Below are positions 17,845 to 26,030 of a stretch of DNA of 55,039 nt, in pieces (the stretch's first letter is position 1; every line of letters begins with the position of its first letter). A model generated the notes under the pieces. The model worked only from the letters and a program-made list of their open reading frames with translations. It did not search any database and was not told the origin of the DNA. This DNA comes from JBEBXQ01 sp040391535. GTDB lineage: Bacteria > Bacteroidota > Bacteroidia > Cytophagales > Spirosomataceae. Where the stretch lies: NCBI GenBank assembly GCA_040391535.1, contig JBEBXQ010000011.1, forward strand, positions 1 through 55,039, read 5' to 3'. The position numbers and the translations under genes are program-made.

Positions 17845-19374
17845 ATGAAACGATTCTTATTAAAAATACTGACCCCTAAACTCATCTGGTTCTGGGCTCT
17901 GATACTGACCGGTTGTGATAACGGATTTGTAGAAACCAACACCAATCCTGTGCAACCTACTTCCATGAATCCGGTGTATTTGTTTTCCAACGCACAGCTG
18001 TCGTCTTCCTTCACCAATCATACCATGACTTACGAAATGGGTATCGTCCAGCAGATGATGAACCCCTATGCCGGCGTAAATGCCGCCGGAAATGTTAATC
18101 AGCTCAATGCAGATCAGGCGGCAGGAACATGGAATAATTACTACAACAATGTGATCAAGAGACTGGTAGACGTGCTGGATAAGACCAAAGATGCTCCTGA
18201 CCGCACCAATCTGTATAATATGGCGCGTATCTGGCATTCATTTGCATTTATGATACTGACGGATACCTATGGGGACATTCCTTATGCTGAAGCGGGACTA
18301 GGCTATCTTGGAGGAAATTATTTTCCGGTATATAACACCCAGGAAGAAATTTACAATAGTATTCTTACTACCCTGGAGCAGGCTACCCATGCACTGGATG
18401 CTTCCTTACCTATGGAGACAGGTGACCTTTTTTATGCAGGAGATATTGTAAAATGGAAAAAGCTGGGTAATTCATTACTGCTCAGGGCAGCCATGCGGCT
18501 GAGTAAAGTAAATCCGGCAAAAGCAGAAGAGTTTGTAAAAAAGGCTGTTGCAGGAGGAGTAATGGACGCTAACGGAGATAATTGCTATATGCGTCATAGT
18601 TCTACTTTTGAATCTCCTTATAATTCATTTCTGAATGGTTCTGAAAAGGTGAATTTCTATCTGGGAGAACCTTTTGTGGAATTTCTGAAAACTTCTGCAG
18701 ATCCCCGTTTACCTGTGATTGCAGTCAAGTATGAGAATCCGTCCTCTAACCCGGGCTCTACCCCTGAAGATAATGACCCGTCCAGACAGTTTGGTATGCC
18801 GTTTGGATATGATAATCTTACGATCGCTACTGCTCCCGGATTTCAGGGGACAGTCGGCGCAGGTTATAAATACTCCCAGGTCAACCGCGCCACCCTTGTT
18901 AAACTGGATGCTCCTATGTTTTTTGTTACGTATTCGCAAACTTCCCTTTTGCTGGCCGAAGCTGCTGTCAGAGGCTGGACAAACGGTGATGCTGAAGAAT
19001 TGTACAGGGCAGGTATTCAGGCACATTTTGACCAGTTGAAACAATATGATGAAAATGCAGTAGTTGATGTGACCAAGGCAGCTGCTTTTCTGAATAACGC
19101 TGTACTGACTTCCGGAAAAGAACTGGAATTGATTAATACCCAGTATTGGGTATCCTCTTTTCTGAACGGTCCTGAAGCCTGGGCCAATTTCAGACGTAGC
19201 GGTTTTCCGGCATTAAAACCCAATCCATACCCTGGCAAAACCATCAGAGGCGATTTTATCAATCGCCTGGTTTATCCGATCAATGAATCGGTTGTGAACC
19301 GTGAAAATTATAATGCGGCAGTCAGCAGAATAGGTGCCGATGATCTGGATACAAAAATCTGGTGGGATAAGTAA
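17845..19374 (+). CDS. SusD/RagB-like nutrient-binding outer-membrane lipoprotein
   Basis: Surface lipoprotein of 509 residues forming the lid of the SusC transporter. The signal peptide ends LTGC with the lipid-accepting Cys24. The chain has helical TPR-like repeats typical of the SusD-like_2 group: WNNYYNNVIKRLVDVLDKTK, ARIWHSFAFMILTDTYGDIP and WKKLGNSLLLRAAMRLS. The end has YWVSSFLNGPEAWANFRRSG and IWWDK. It starts 6 nt after susC, so expression should be tightly coupled. It probably sets substrate preference, but no ligand can be named. Confidence 0.95.
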   Translation: MKRFLLKILTPKLIWFWALILTGCDNGFVETNTNPVQPTSMNPVYLFSNAQLSSSFTNHTMTYEMGIVQQMMNPYAGVNAAGNVNQLNADQAAGTWNNYYNNVIKRLVDVLDKTKDAPDRTNLYNMARIWHSFAFMILTDTYGDIPYAEAGLGYLGGNYFPVYNTQEEIYNSILTTLEQATHALDASLPMETGDLFYAGDIVKWKKLGNSLLLRAAMRLSKVNPAKAEEFVKKAVAGGVMDANGDNCYMRHSSTFESPYNSFLNGSEKVNFYLGEPFVEFLKTSADPRLPVIAVKYENPSSNPGSTPEDNDPSRQFGMPFGYDNLTIATAPGFQGTVGAGYKYSQVNRATLVKLDAPMFFVTYSQTSLLLAEAAVRGWTNGDAEELYRAGIQAHFDQLKQYDENAVVDVTKAAAFLNNAVLTSGKELELINTQYWVSSFLNGPEAWANFRRSGFPALKPNPYPGKTIRGDFINRLVYPINESVVNRENYNAAVSRIGADDLDTKIWWDK

Positions 19375-19413
19375 CAGCTCTTTTATTCAATGTCTAATCA
19401 AATTAATTGTTAA

Positions 19414-20343
19414 ATGAAAAAACTGACTTTTCTGATTACCGCACTCCTGACTTCTGTGCAGTTATTTGCGCAAAGTGTCACTCCATCCAAAGAGGTGATC
19501 GTTTCCATGACTCACGCATGGAAAGGCGAGCGCTTTGAAGATGGGCGCCCGAAAATCTCTGATGCTCTTCTGGAGCGGCTGAGAAATATCTCCATTGAAG
19601 AAGCCTGGGGTGTACTCAGGAACAAGGGATATAATAATCAGTTTGAGGGGGACTGGATTATTATGCACCCGGACAGTGCCATGTCAGGACGCGTGGTTAC
19701 CGCTCAGTATATGCCCATGCGACCGGATTTTCATGATAAATTCCGTGAGCTGGGTATAGAAGAAGGCCGTGGGAAATCCGGATTTACCAATTCCTGGCCG
19801 ATTGAAATACTCAAAAACGGAGATGTATACGTAGCTGACGGGTATGGTAAAATTGCAGATGGAACCCTGATAGGCGATAATCTGGGTAATTCTATTTATG
19901 CCAAATCACAAAGAGGAGTTGTATTCTACGGGTCGGTCCGTGATATGGCAGGGTTGCTTCGTATTAAGGGCTTTAACGCCTGGATAAAAGGAGAGGACCC
20001 GTCATATATCAAGGATATGATGCTGACAGGAATTAATGTTCCCATCCGGATTGGCAGAGCCACAGCTATGCCCGGAGACGCTATACTGGCCAAAAAAGGC
20101 GGCGTTATTTTTGTTCCGGCACACTTGGTTGATGAGGTGGTGATTACTTCCGAAGTCACTGCGCTAAGAGATGAATTTGGTCATCTCAGGCTTAGGGAAG
20201 GGAAATATTCACCTGGTGAAATAGACAGTAATTGGAGTGATACCATTAAAAAGGATTTTCTCCATTGGGTCAATAACTATCCGGGTAAACTGCCCATGAG
20301 CAAAAAAGAACTTGATGACTATCTCAAAGAGCGCAATTATTAA
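19414..20343 (+). CDS. Exported RraA/HMG-aldolase family protein
   Basis: A 309-residue protein with a Sec signal peptide (1-20, MKKLTFLITALLTSVQLFAQ). The rest is the RraA fold: IEEAWGVLRNKGYNNQFEGD, VYVADGYGKIADGTLIGDNL and the catalytic-site segment AKSQRGVVFYGSVRDMAGLL. The Arg-Asp pair of SVRDM corresponds to the catalytic Arg and metal-binding Asp of 4-hydroxy-4-methyl-2-oxoglutarate aldolases. That argues for metal-dependent aldol cleavage or decarboxylation, and RNase E inhibition is unlikely for an exported protein. An extra 60-residue N-terminal region precedes the usual fold. It lies 39 nt after susD and 23 nt before the dehydratase gene. Confidence 0.88.
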   Translation: MKKLTFLITALLTSVQLFAQSVTPSKEVIVSMTHAWKGERFEDGRPKISDALLERLRNISIEEAWGVLRNKGYNNQFEGDWIIMHPDSAMSGRVVTAQYMPMRPDFHDKFRELGIEEGRGKSGFTNSWPIEILKNGDVYVADGYGKIADGTLIGDNLGNSIYAKSQRGVVFYGSVRDMAGLLRIKGFNAWIKGEDPSYIKDMMLTGINVPIRIGRATAMPGDAILAKKGGVIFVPAHLVDEVVITSEVTALRDEFGHLRLREGKYSPGEIDSNWSDTIKKDFLHWVNNYPGKLPMSKKELDDYLKERNY

Positions 20344-20366
20344 TAAACAACCAAACCTGATCTGAT

Positions 20367-21851
20367 ATGAAAAGCATTTTAAAGGATATTCTCGCTGAAA
20401 ATAAAAGGATTGAAAAAGAAGAAAAAATTTGTGCAGAAACGGAACTGAGAGATCCGGCAACAAAAGATAACAGAAGGAATTTTCTGAAGAAAACAGCGGT
20501 CGGCGGCATAGCATTGGGCGGGTTTATGACCATGCCCATTGAAGATACCCTTGCCCAGGCTACCTCCAGGGTGAACCGGGCCTCAAAACCTTCTGAACTG
20601 AAGATTACTGATATGCGCTATTGCGTGGTACAGAATGTCGGAAGAACCCCGATTATTAAAATTGAGACCAACCAGGGAATTTACGGATTAGGTGAGGTAA
20701 GGGACGGTGCTGATGAACGTTATGCCTTAATGCTCAAAAGCAGGTTGCTGGGCCAAAACCCCTGCAATGTGGAACAGCTGTTTAAAATGATTAAGCAATT
20801 CGGGTTCCATGGCCGGCAGGCAGGTGGTGTATGTGCGGTTGAAATGGCACTGTGGGATCTGTGCGGAAAGGCATATAACGTTCCGTGCTGGCAATTACTG
20901 GGAGGAAGATACCGTGATAAGGTAAGGCTGTATGCCGATACCCCTGAATTTAAAAGTCTGGATGAATTCAAGGAAAAAATCAAATACAGAACGGTTACGC
21001 AAGGCTATTCCTGGCTGAAAATGGATGTGTCTATCGGGTTGTTAAGAGGACAGGAAGGTGGATTGGTAAATAATGAATTCTGGGGTGGCGCTTATTCTCA
21101 GTGGGGTGGCGACTATCATTCCTATGCCAATACAAAGCATCCGTTCACAGGAGTTCAGATAACAGAAAAAGGCCTTGAAATCATGGCTAAGGTGGTGGAG
21201 GATGTACGCAGTATAGTTGGGTACCAGATTCCTATTTCAACAGACCATTACGGGCACTTTGATCTCAACAACAACATCAGACTGGGTAAGGCGCTGGAAA
21301 AATACAGGCTGGCATGGCTGGAAGATATGGTATCATGGGAATATACCGAGCAATGGAAACAAATTACGGAAGCACTGGAGACACCTACACTAACCGGCGA
21401 AGATATTTACCTGAAAGAGGGTTTTAAACCATTGATTGATGCTCATGCGGTAGATATTGTACATCCGGATCTGGCATCCTCCGGCGGTTTGCTGGAAACC
21501 AAGCGAATAGGTGATTATGCTGAAGAACACGGAATTGCTATGGCGATGCACTTTGCCGGAACACCGGTAAGTTTTATGGCGAATGTACATTGTGCGGCTG
21601 CTACACAGAATTTTCTGTCACTTGAACATCACTCTGTAGATGTGCCGTGGTGGGAGAATCTGGTCAGGACCACTGACGGGCGAAAACTTATTGACAAAGG
21701 ATATGCTGTAGTACCGCTGGATGCTCCAGGACTTGGCATTGAACTGAATGATGACGAAGTAAAACAACATCTGAACCAGAAGGATAAAACCTATTTTGCT
21801 CCGACCACGGAATGGGATGATAAACGCTCGCACGACAGACTCTGGAGCTAG
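20367..21851 (+). CDS. Tat-exported mandelate racemase/muconate lactonizing-type dehydratase
   Basis: Enolase-superfamily enzyme of 494 residues. The N-terminus has a twin-arginine signal (NRRNFLKK, Arg36-Arg37, then GGIALGGFMTMP) after a long charged leader, so export is folded. Metal ligands of the MR subgroup are visible at Asp293 (STDHYGH), Glu319 (WLEDM) and Glu345 (LTGEDIY). Lys218 (WLKMD) and His395 (AMHFAGTP) are candidate acid/base residues. This resembles acid sugar dehydratases such as D-galactonate dehydratase, giving 2-keto-3-deoxy acids. Specific substrate unknown. With the neighbouring RraA-like protein it suggests dehydration followed by aldol cleavage in the periplasm. Confidence 0.87.
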   Translation: MKSILKDILAENKRIEKEEKICAETELRDPATKDNRRNFLKKTAVGGIALGGFMTMPIEDTLAQATSRVNRASKPSELKITDMRYCVVQNVGRTPIIKIETNQGIYGLGEVRDGADERYALMLKSRLLGQNPCNVEQLFKMIKQFGFHGRQAGGVCAVEMALWDLCGKAYNVPCWQLLGGRYRDKVRLYADTPEFKSLDEFKEKIKYRTVTQGYSWLKMDVSIGLLRGQEGGLVNNEFWGGAYSQWGGDYHSYANTKHPFTGVQITEKGLEIMAKVVEDVRSIVGYQIPISTDHYGHFDLNNNIRLGKALEKYRLAWLEDMVSWEYTEQWKQITEALETPTLTGEDIYLKEGFKPLIDAHAVDIVHPDLASSGGLLETKRIGDYAEEHGIAMAMHFAGTPVSFMANVHCAAATQNFLSLEHHSVDVPWWENLVRTTDGRKLIDKGYAVVPLDAPGLGIELNDDEVKQHLNQKDKTYFAPTTEWDDKRSHDRLWS

Positions 21852-21869
21852 ACAACCGGACCAGCAGTA

Positions 21870-21906
21870 AAAATCGGGGTATTCATTTGATGAATGCCCC
21901 GATTTT
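21870..21906 (+). terminator. Strong hairpin after the dehydratase gene
   Basis: A 17-bp stem (21870-21886 and 21890-21906) with one G-T wobble and a TTG loop. It ends in CCCCGATTTTAAG and is preceded by an A run, so it may stop RNA in both directions. It separates the SusCD-enzyme operon from the transporter gene, whose expression may therefore need its own promoter or read-through. Confidence 0.8.
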
Positions 21907-21960
21907 AAGTATAAATAAGAAGACGGCTGCTTTCCCTAGCATAAAATCCTAAACATTTTT

Positions 21961-23046
21961 ATGGACCGGTTTAAAATCGCTTTTTTAATTTCTGCTGTTT
22001 TCGCAGCATTGGCATTGATTTTCTATGTCAATGACAATCTGACCCTTACGGGTTGGTCTGTGTTTTTATTTTGGATGATGCTGGGTTTAGGTACCCGAGG
22101 CTATGATCATCTGAAAGGCTATACATACACGATCATGATTTTTGCTGCTGTAAGTATAGCGTTGTTTTTTCCATGGTATCTTGATGAATGGGGAGGTTTC
22201 AAGCTGACAATGCTGATCACCCCGCTGATTCAGCTCATTATGTTCGGTATGGGCACTTCCATGAGTGTCGGAGATTTTGTCGGTGTTGCGAAAATGCCCA
22301 AAGGGGTACTGGTAGGTATAGTCAGTCAGTTTTCCATTATGCCCTTTCTGGGATTTACCCTGGCCAGTATCAGCGGGTTTGAGGCGGAAATCGCAGCAGG
22401 TATGATTCTGATCGGGTGCTCTCCGAGCGGAATGGCATCTAACGTAATGTCTTACCTGGCTAAGGCTAACCTGGCGCTTTCCATTACCATTACGGCTATG
22501 ACCACCTTAATGGCCCCTTTTGCGACTCCTTTTTTAATGAAATTACTGGCGGGCGCATTAATCGAAATTAACATACTCGATATGATGTGGGATATTGTCA
22601 AAATGGTGATTATTCCTATCGGAGCCGGGCTGTTGTTTAACAAGTTACTGAGTGGGAAGTCGAAATGGGTGGATGACGCCATGCCCGTTGTTTCTATGGC
22701 CGGAATCGGATTTATTATTGCTATCATTACAGCTGCAGGAAGAGACAGCCTCCTGAATATAGGCCCTATGCTGATGTTTTTTGTATTGATCCACAATACT
22801 TTTGGTTATGCTTTGGGATATCTTTTCGGAAAAGCAGTTAAAATGGATGAAAGAGATTGCCGCACCATTGCGATAGAAGTAGGAATGCAGAATGGCGGAC
22901 TGGCCTCGGGGATCGCTAAGGAAATGGGTAAAATCGCTACAGTAGGACTGGCACCTGCTATTTTCGGACCGCTGATGAATATAACAGGTTCAATTCTGGC
23001 ATCTTACTGGCATAAAAGACCACCCAAAGGTCATGAGAGAGAATAA
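21961..23046 (+). CDS. Bile acid:sodium symporter (BASS) family transporter
   Basis: Inner-membrane symporter of 361 residues with nine to ten helices. BASS hallmarks are the unwound-helix segment GCSPSGMASNVMSYLAKANLA with TTLMAPFATPFL after it, and the second crossing helix EVGMQNGGLASGIAKEMG. Family members move bile acids, pyruvate, pantothenate and other organic anions, usually with sodium. KdgT (2-keto-3-deoxygluconate permease) belongs to the same superfamily. Lying 109 nt behind the dehydratase gene, it is a good candidate for importing the acid made outside. That link is inference, weakened by the terminator-like hairpin between them. Confidence 0.9.
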   Translation: MDRFKIAFLISAVFAALALIFYVNDNLTLTGWSVFLFWMMLGLGTRGYDHLKGYTYTIMIFAAVSIALFFPWYLDEWGGFKLTMLITPLIQLIMFGMGTSMSVGDFVGVAKMPKGVLVGIVSQFSIMPFLGFTLASISGFEAEIAAGMILIGCSPSGMASNVMSYLAKANLALSITITAMTTLMAPFATPFLMKLLAGALIEINILDMMWDIVKMVIIPIGAGLLFNKLLSGKSKWVDDAMPVVSMAGIGFIIAIITAAGRDSLLNIGPMLMFFVLIHNTFGYALGYLFGKAVKMDERDCRTIAIEVGMQNGGLASGIAKEMGKIATVGLAPAIFGPLMNITGSILASYWHKRPPKGHERE

Positions 23047-23207
23047 TTCTTCTCCCGGAATGACAGTTATTTTCATAAACATTGGTTACAAAATGACTAT
23101 TGATCGTTATTTTGCCGGATTAATGAGAAATTCAGATCGCTGTATATTGTTTTTCTTATTTTGAGGGAGTTTTTGACAGGTTCAGATAATTTGGGAAATG
23201 TTAATCA

Positions 23208-24239
23208 ATGTTTAAAAAGATTTTATTCGCATTGTTGTTTGTACTGGTACTTGGCGGGCTTTATTACCGTGAATTGCTGAGTTATGGATGGATGCAGGCA
23301 AAGGGACAGTTACATATATTATGGAATGTACAGGATGTTACGGATATTCTGAATGACCCTCTTTATCCTGATTCTCTGAAAAACCGGATAAGGCTGATTG
23401 AAGAAATCAAACAATTTGGCTACGATTCACTGGGAATAAAACCTTCAAAAAACTATACAACTTTCTATGATCAGAAAGGAAAGCCCATACTATGGGTCAT
23501 AACAGCTGCGCCAAAATATAAACTGGAACCGTATGAATGGCATTTCCCTGTATTAGGCACATTTCCCTATAAAGGATTTTTTGATTCAACACGTGCGGTT
23601 GCTGACATTGAATTATTGAAAATGCAAGGTTTTGATACAGATATGGGGGAAGTGTCAGCGTGGTCAACATTGGGTTATACAAAGGATCCCATACTTTCCG
23701 GGATGCTGGAAAGATCGGTCGGTAATCTTGCCAGTCTCATTTTACATGAACTTACACATGGTACACTGTTTGTAAAGAATAACCTGGAATTAAATGAAAA
23801 CCTGGCTACTTTCGTCGGGGATTGGGGCGCTCAGAGGTTTCTGGCCAGTAAATATGGATCTGATTCCAGGGAATTAAGGCAATATGAATTCTCTAAAAAA
23901 TACAGGGATGCTTACGCAATCCATATTATGAACGGAACGCGTCAACTGGATAGTCTGTATGCAGGTTTTACAGACGCTATGCCGGAGTCTAGTAAAGATG
24001 CATTAAAAAACATGATGATTTCACAGATCATGACAAGTGCCGATACACTAATGGGGAACACCCTGACGTTGAACAGGAAGACTGGCCGCAATGAAAGTTT
24101 GCCTAATAATGCCTATTTTACCGGTTTTAAAACCTATAAGGCAAAACAAAATGTCTTTAAAGAAGAATTTGAGCAGAAATTCGATTCAGATTTTAACAGA
24201 TATATGGAATATCTGAAATTGAAATACCCGTCTATGTGA
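23208..24239 (+). CDS. Membrane-anchored zinc aminopeptidase, PF10023 type
   Basis: A 343-residue protein with an N-terminal membrane anchor or signal (residues 4-20, KILFALLFVLVLGGLYY). A gluzincin site is His180-Glu-Leu-Thr-His184 in LILHELTHGTLFVKN, with the third ligand probably Glu197 in LNENLATFVGD. The combination is that of the putative aminopeptidase family PF10023, which I know mostly as proteins without defined substrate. The active site should face the periplasm. The stop codon overlaps a GTG that could open the next gene, so the two are likely cotranscribed. Confidence 0.82.
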   Translation: MFKKILFALLFVLVLGGLYYRELLSYGWMQAKGQLHILWNVQDVTDILNDPLYPDSLKNRIRLIEEIKQFGYDSLGIKPSKNYTTFYDQKGKPILWVITAAPKYKLEPYEWHFPVLGTFPYKGFFDSTRAVADIELLKMQGFDTDMGEVSAWSTLGYTKDPILSGMLERSVGNLASLILHELTHGTLFVKNNLELNENLATFVGDWGAQRFLASKYGSDSRELRQYEFSKKYRDAYAIHIMNGTRQLDSLYAGFTDAMPESSKDALKNMMISQIMTSADTLMGNTLTLNRKTGRNESLPNNAYFTGFKTYKAKQNVFKEEFEQKFDSDFNRYMEYLKLKYPSM

Positions 24240-24253
24240 TCAGAAATACGCTT

Positions 24254-25063
24254 ATGATGAAGGTAAAAAAACTATACATACCCCTGCTTTGCTTATTATG
24301 TGCCGGATTTCTGGGATTCAATGCGATGCATAGTTACCGGATTATACCCAATAAAAGTTTCGGGCAAGGTGAACGGATCGAATACCGTGTTCATTATGGA
24401 TTTATCAATGCCGCTACCGCAAAGGTGGAGGTAAGCAAAGGGATTGTCCATGTTAACCAGAGACCCTGTTACCGAGTGACCATTACCGGACGAACTGTGG
24501 GTGCATTTGATCTTATTTCAAGAGTAAGGGATACATGGAGATCGCACCTGGATACGGCAGCCATTTTGCCGCAGTCGTTTGAGCGAAAAATTCAGGAAGG
24601 AAAATACAGACTGGATGAAACTGTCGTTTTTGATCATGCTAATAAAAAGGCTTTTGTTACGAGCAAAAAAAGGGAGCAGGACCATGTGAAGTTTGATATT
24701 CCGGCAGAAGTTCAGGATATCGTAGGGAGCTACTATTATCTGAGAACAATCAATTTTAAGAATGTAGCGGTAGGGGAAGTAGTGGAAATTCCGGTTTTTT
24801 TTGATAATGAAGTCTACCGTCTGAAAGTAAAATTTGCAGGGAAAGAAACCGTAAAAACAAAGTTCGGCAGGCTTGAAGCTTTCAAATTGATTCCATTTGT
24901 GCCTTCCAATAAATTTTTTAAAGGCGAAAATCCGATGACCATCTGGGTTTCCAATGACATAAATAAAGTGCCTTTGAAAGTAGAGGTAGATTTGAAAATC
25001 GGTTCGCTTGATATGGATTTAATGGACTACGGAGGATTAAAAACGGAGTTTAACTGGTTTTGA
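24254..25063 (+). CDS. DUF3108 domain protein, exported
   Basis: About 269 residues from the chosen ATG. The N-terminus (MMKVKKLYIPLLCLLCAGFL) is a signal peptide. The body reads as a beta-rich DUF3108 domain: GERIEYRVHYGFINAATAKV, RDTWRSHLDTAAILPQSFER and PMTIWVSNDINKVPLKVEVD. Family members are periplasmic or outer-membrane proteins of unknown role in Bacteroidota and Proteobacteria. A GTG at 24236 would overlap the previous stop. ATG 24254 or 24257 fits the signal better. Its 3' end overlaps the convergent gene at 25050 by 14 nt. Confidence 0.82.
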   Translation: MMKVKKLYIPLLCLLCAGFLGFNAMHSYRIIPNKSFGQGERIEYRVHYGFINAATAKVEVSKGIVHVNQRPCYRVTITGRTVGAFDLISRVRDTWRSHLDTAAILPQSFERKIQEGKYRLDETVVFDHANKKAFVTSKKREQDHVKFDIPAEVQDIVGSYYYLRTINFKNVAVGEVVEIPVFFDNEVYRLKVKFAGKETVKTKFGRLEAFKLIPFVPSNKFFKGENPMTIWVSNDINKVPLKVEVDLKIGSLDMDLMDYGGLKTEFNWF

Positions 25064-26030
25064 TTTTCCGGCTACGTTTTATACGCCATTCCTGAAACCA
25101 TCGGAAGGGGCGGGGAAGACCGTTTTTCCGGACAGATATAAACCGGATAGGTTCAGCTCCGAAGCTCCGGTAATAATCCGCGATGTTTTTTACCTCCGGG
25201 CTTTCAAAATCAAAAGTATGCGCACCCGCACCGGTCTGCTTGAAGTACTGATCCAGTAACCAGGTTCTCGCATTACCTTTTCTACCTTTTTCATCAGCGG
25301 CATTAAATAGGTAATAATGCTTTCCGGCGGTATATGCCACTAAAATGCCGGCATGAACAGTGCCATCAGAGACAGCGTACCACAACCGGGCCATTTTGTG
25401 CTGCAGCAGTAGCGTAGCTAATCGGGCAAGCCATTTATAACTATCGTGATGAATCCCGTTTTCAAAGTTGGTCAGATGATTTTCATCAAAAAGCCTGATC
25501 AGGGGAGAAATATCATCAGAATCTGATAATTCCCAATTGCAGCGGTAGGATCGTTTCAGGTTGACTATCCTGTCTGGCGTATAGGAAAATGGTGTTTTAT
25601 CCTCAGGGATCTCCAGCCAGTGTGTGGTTAACAGTTGTACAGTAAACTGATATTGTTGCGACAATGCAGAAAGCAGAAATGAATCATGGGCGGGATGGAA
25701 TGAATAGCCGGATACATACCAGAATTCTCTTGTGAATTTTGAAAGAAAAACAGCAATTACTTCTTCTGGTATTTTCTCCGGAGAAAAAATACCCAGGTAC
25801 TGACAATAGAAAGGTTGTGATACTACTTTTAAAAACCATTTGTTCCGGATAGGTACCGGCATCACAATCATGTATCCATTCTCAACAGTAGAAACCAATG
25901 CTTTCCAGCCGGGAGAAACGGCATCAAGATACCAGCTATAGGCATATAAACAGGAAAACCGCGCATGATCTATGCAACGGTTCCATAATACTGTGTCAAT
26001 TTCTTTCCGGTTGAGCAAAACCGGTTCCAT
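25050..26030 (-). CDS. GNAT/FemAB-like acyltransferase domain protein
   Basis: Cytoplasmic 326-residue protein. The C-terminal half carries an acetyltransferase-like beta-bulge region (MARLWYAVSDGTVHAGILVA, then HYYLFNAADEKGRKGNARTW). The last part, HTFDFESPEVKNIADYYRSF, resembles the end of FemAB/BioF2-type GNAT domains. The N-terminal half (LNRKEIDTVLWNRCIDHARF, YSWYLDAVSPGW) fits the duplicated GNAT fold of that group. The substrate is unknown. Its ATG shares one base with the dnaA stop (TAATG), so it is translationally coupled to dnaA. The name rests on fold-like pattern only. Confidence 0.7.
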   Translation of the reverse strand: MEPVLLNRKEIDTVLWNRCIDHARFSCLYAYSWYLDAVSPGWKALVSTVENGYMIVMPVPIRNKWFLKVVSQPFYCQYLGIFSPEKIPEEVIAVFLSKFTREFWYVSGYSFHPAHDSFLLSALSQQYQFTVQLLTTHWLEIPEDKTPFSYTPDRIVNLKRSYRCNWELSDSDDISPLIRLFDENHLTNFENGIHHDSYKWLARLATLLLQHKMARLWYAVSDGTVHAGILVAYTAGKHYYLFNAADEKGRKGNARTWLLDQYFKQTGAGAHTFDFESPEVKNIADYYRSFGAEPIRFISVRKNGLPRPFRWFQEWRIKRSRKIKTS

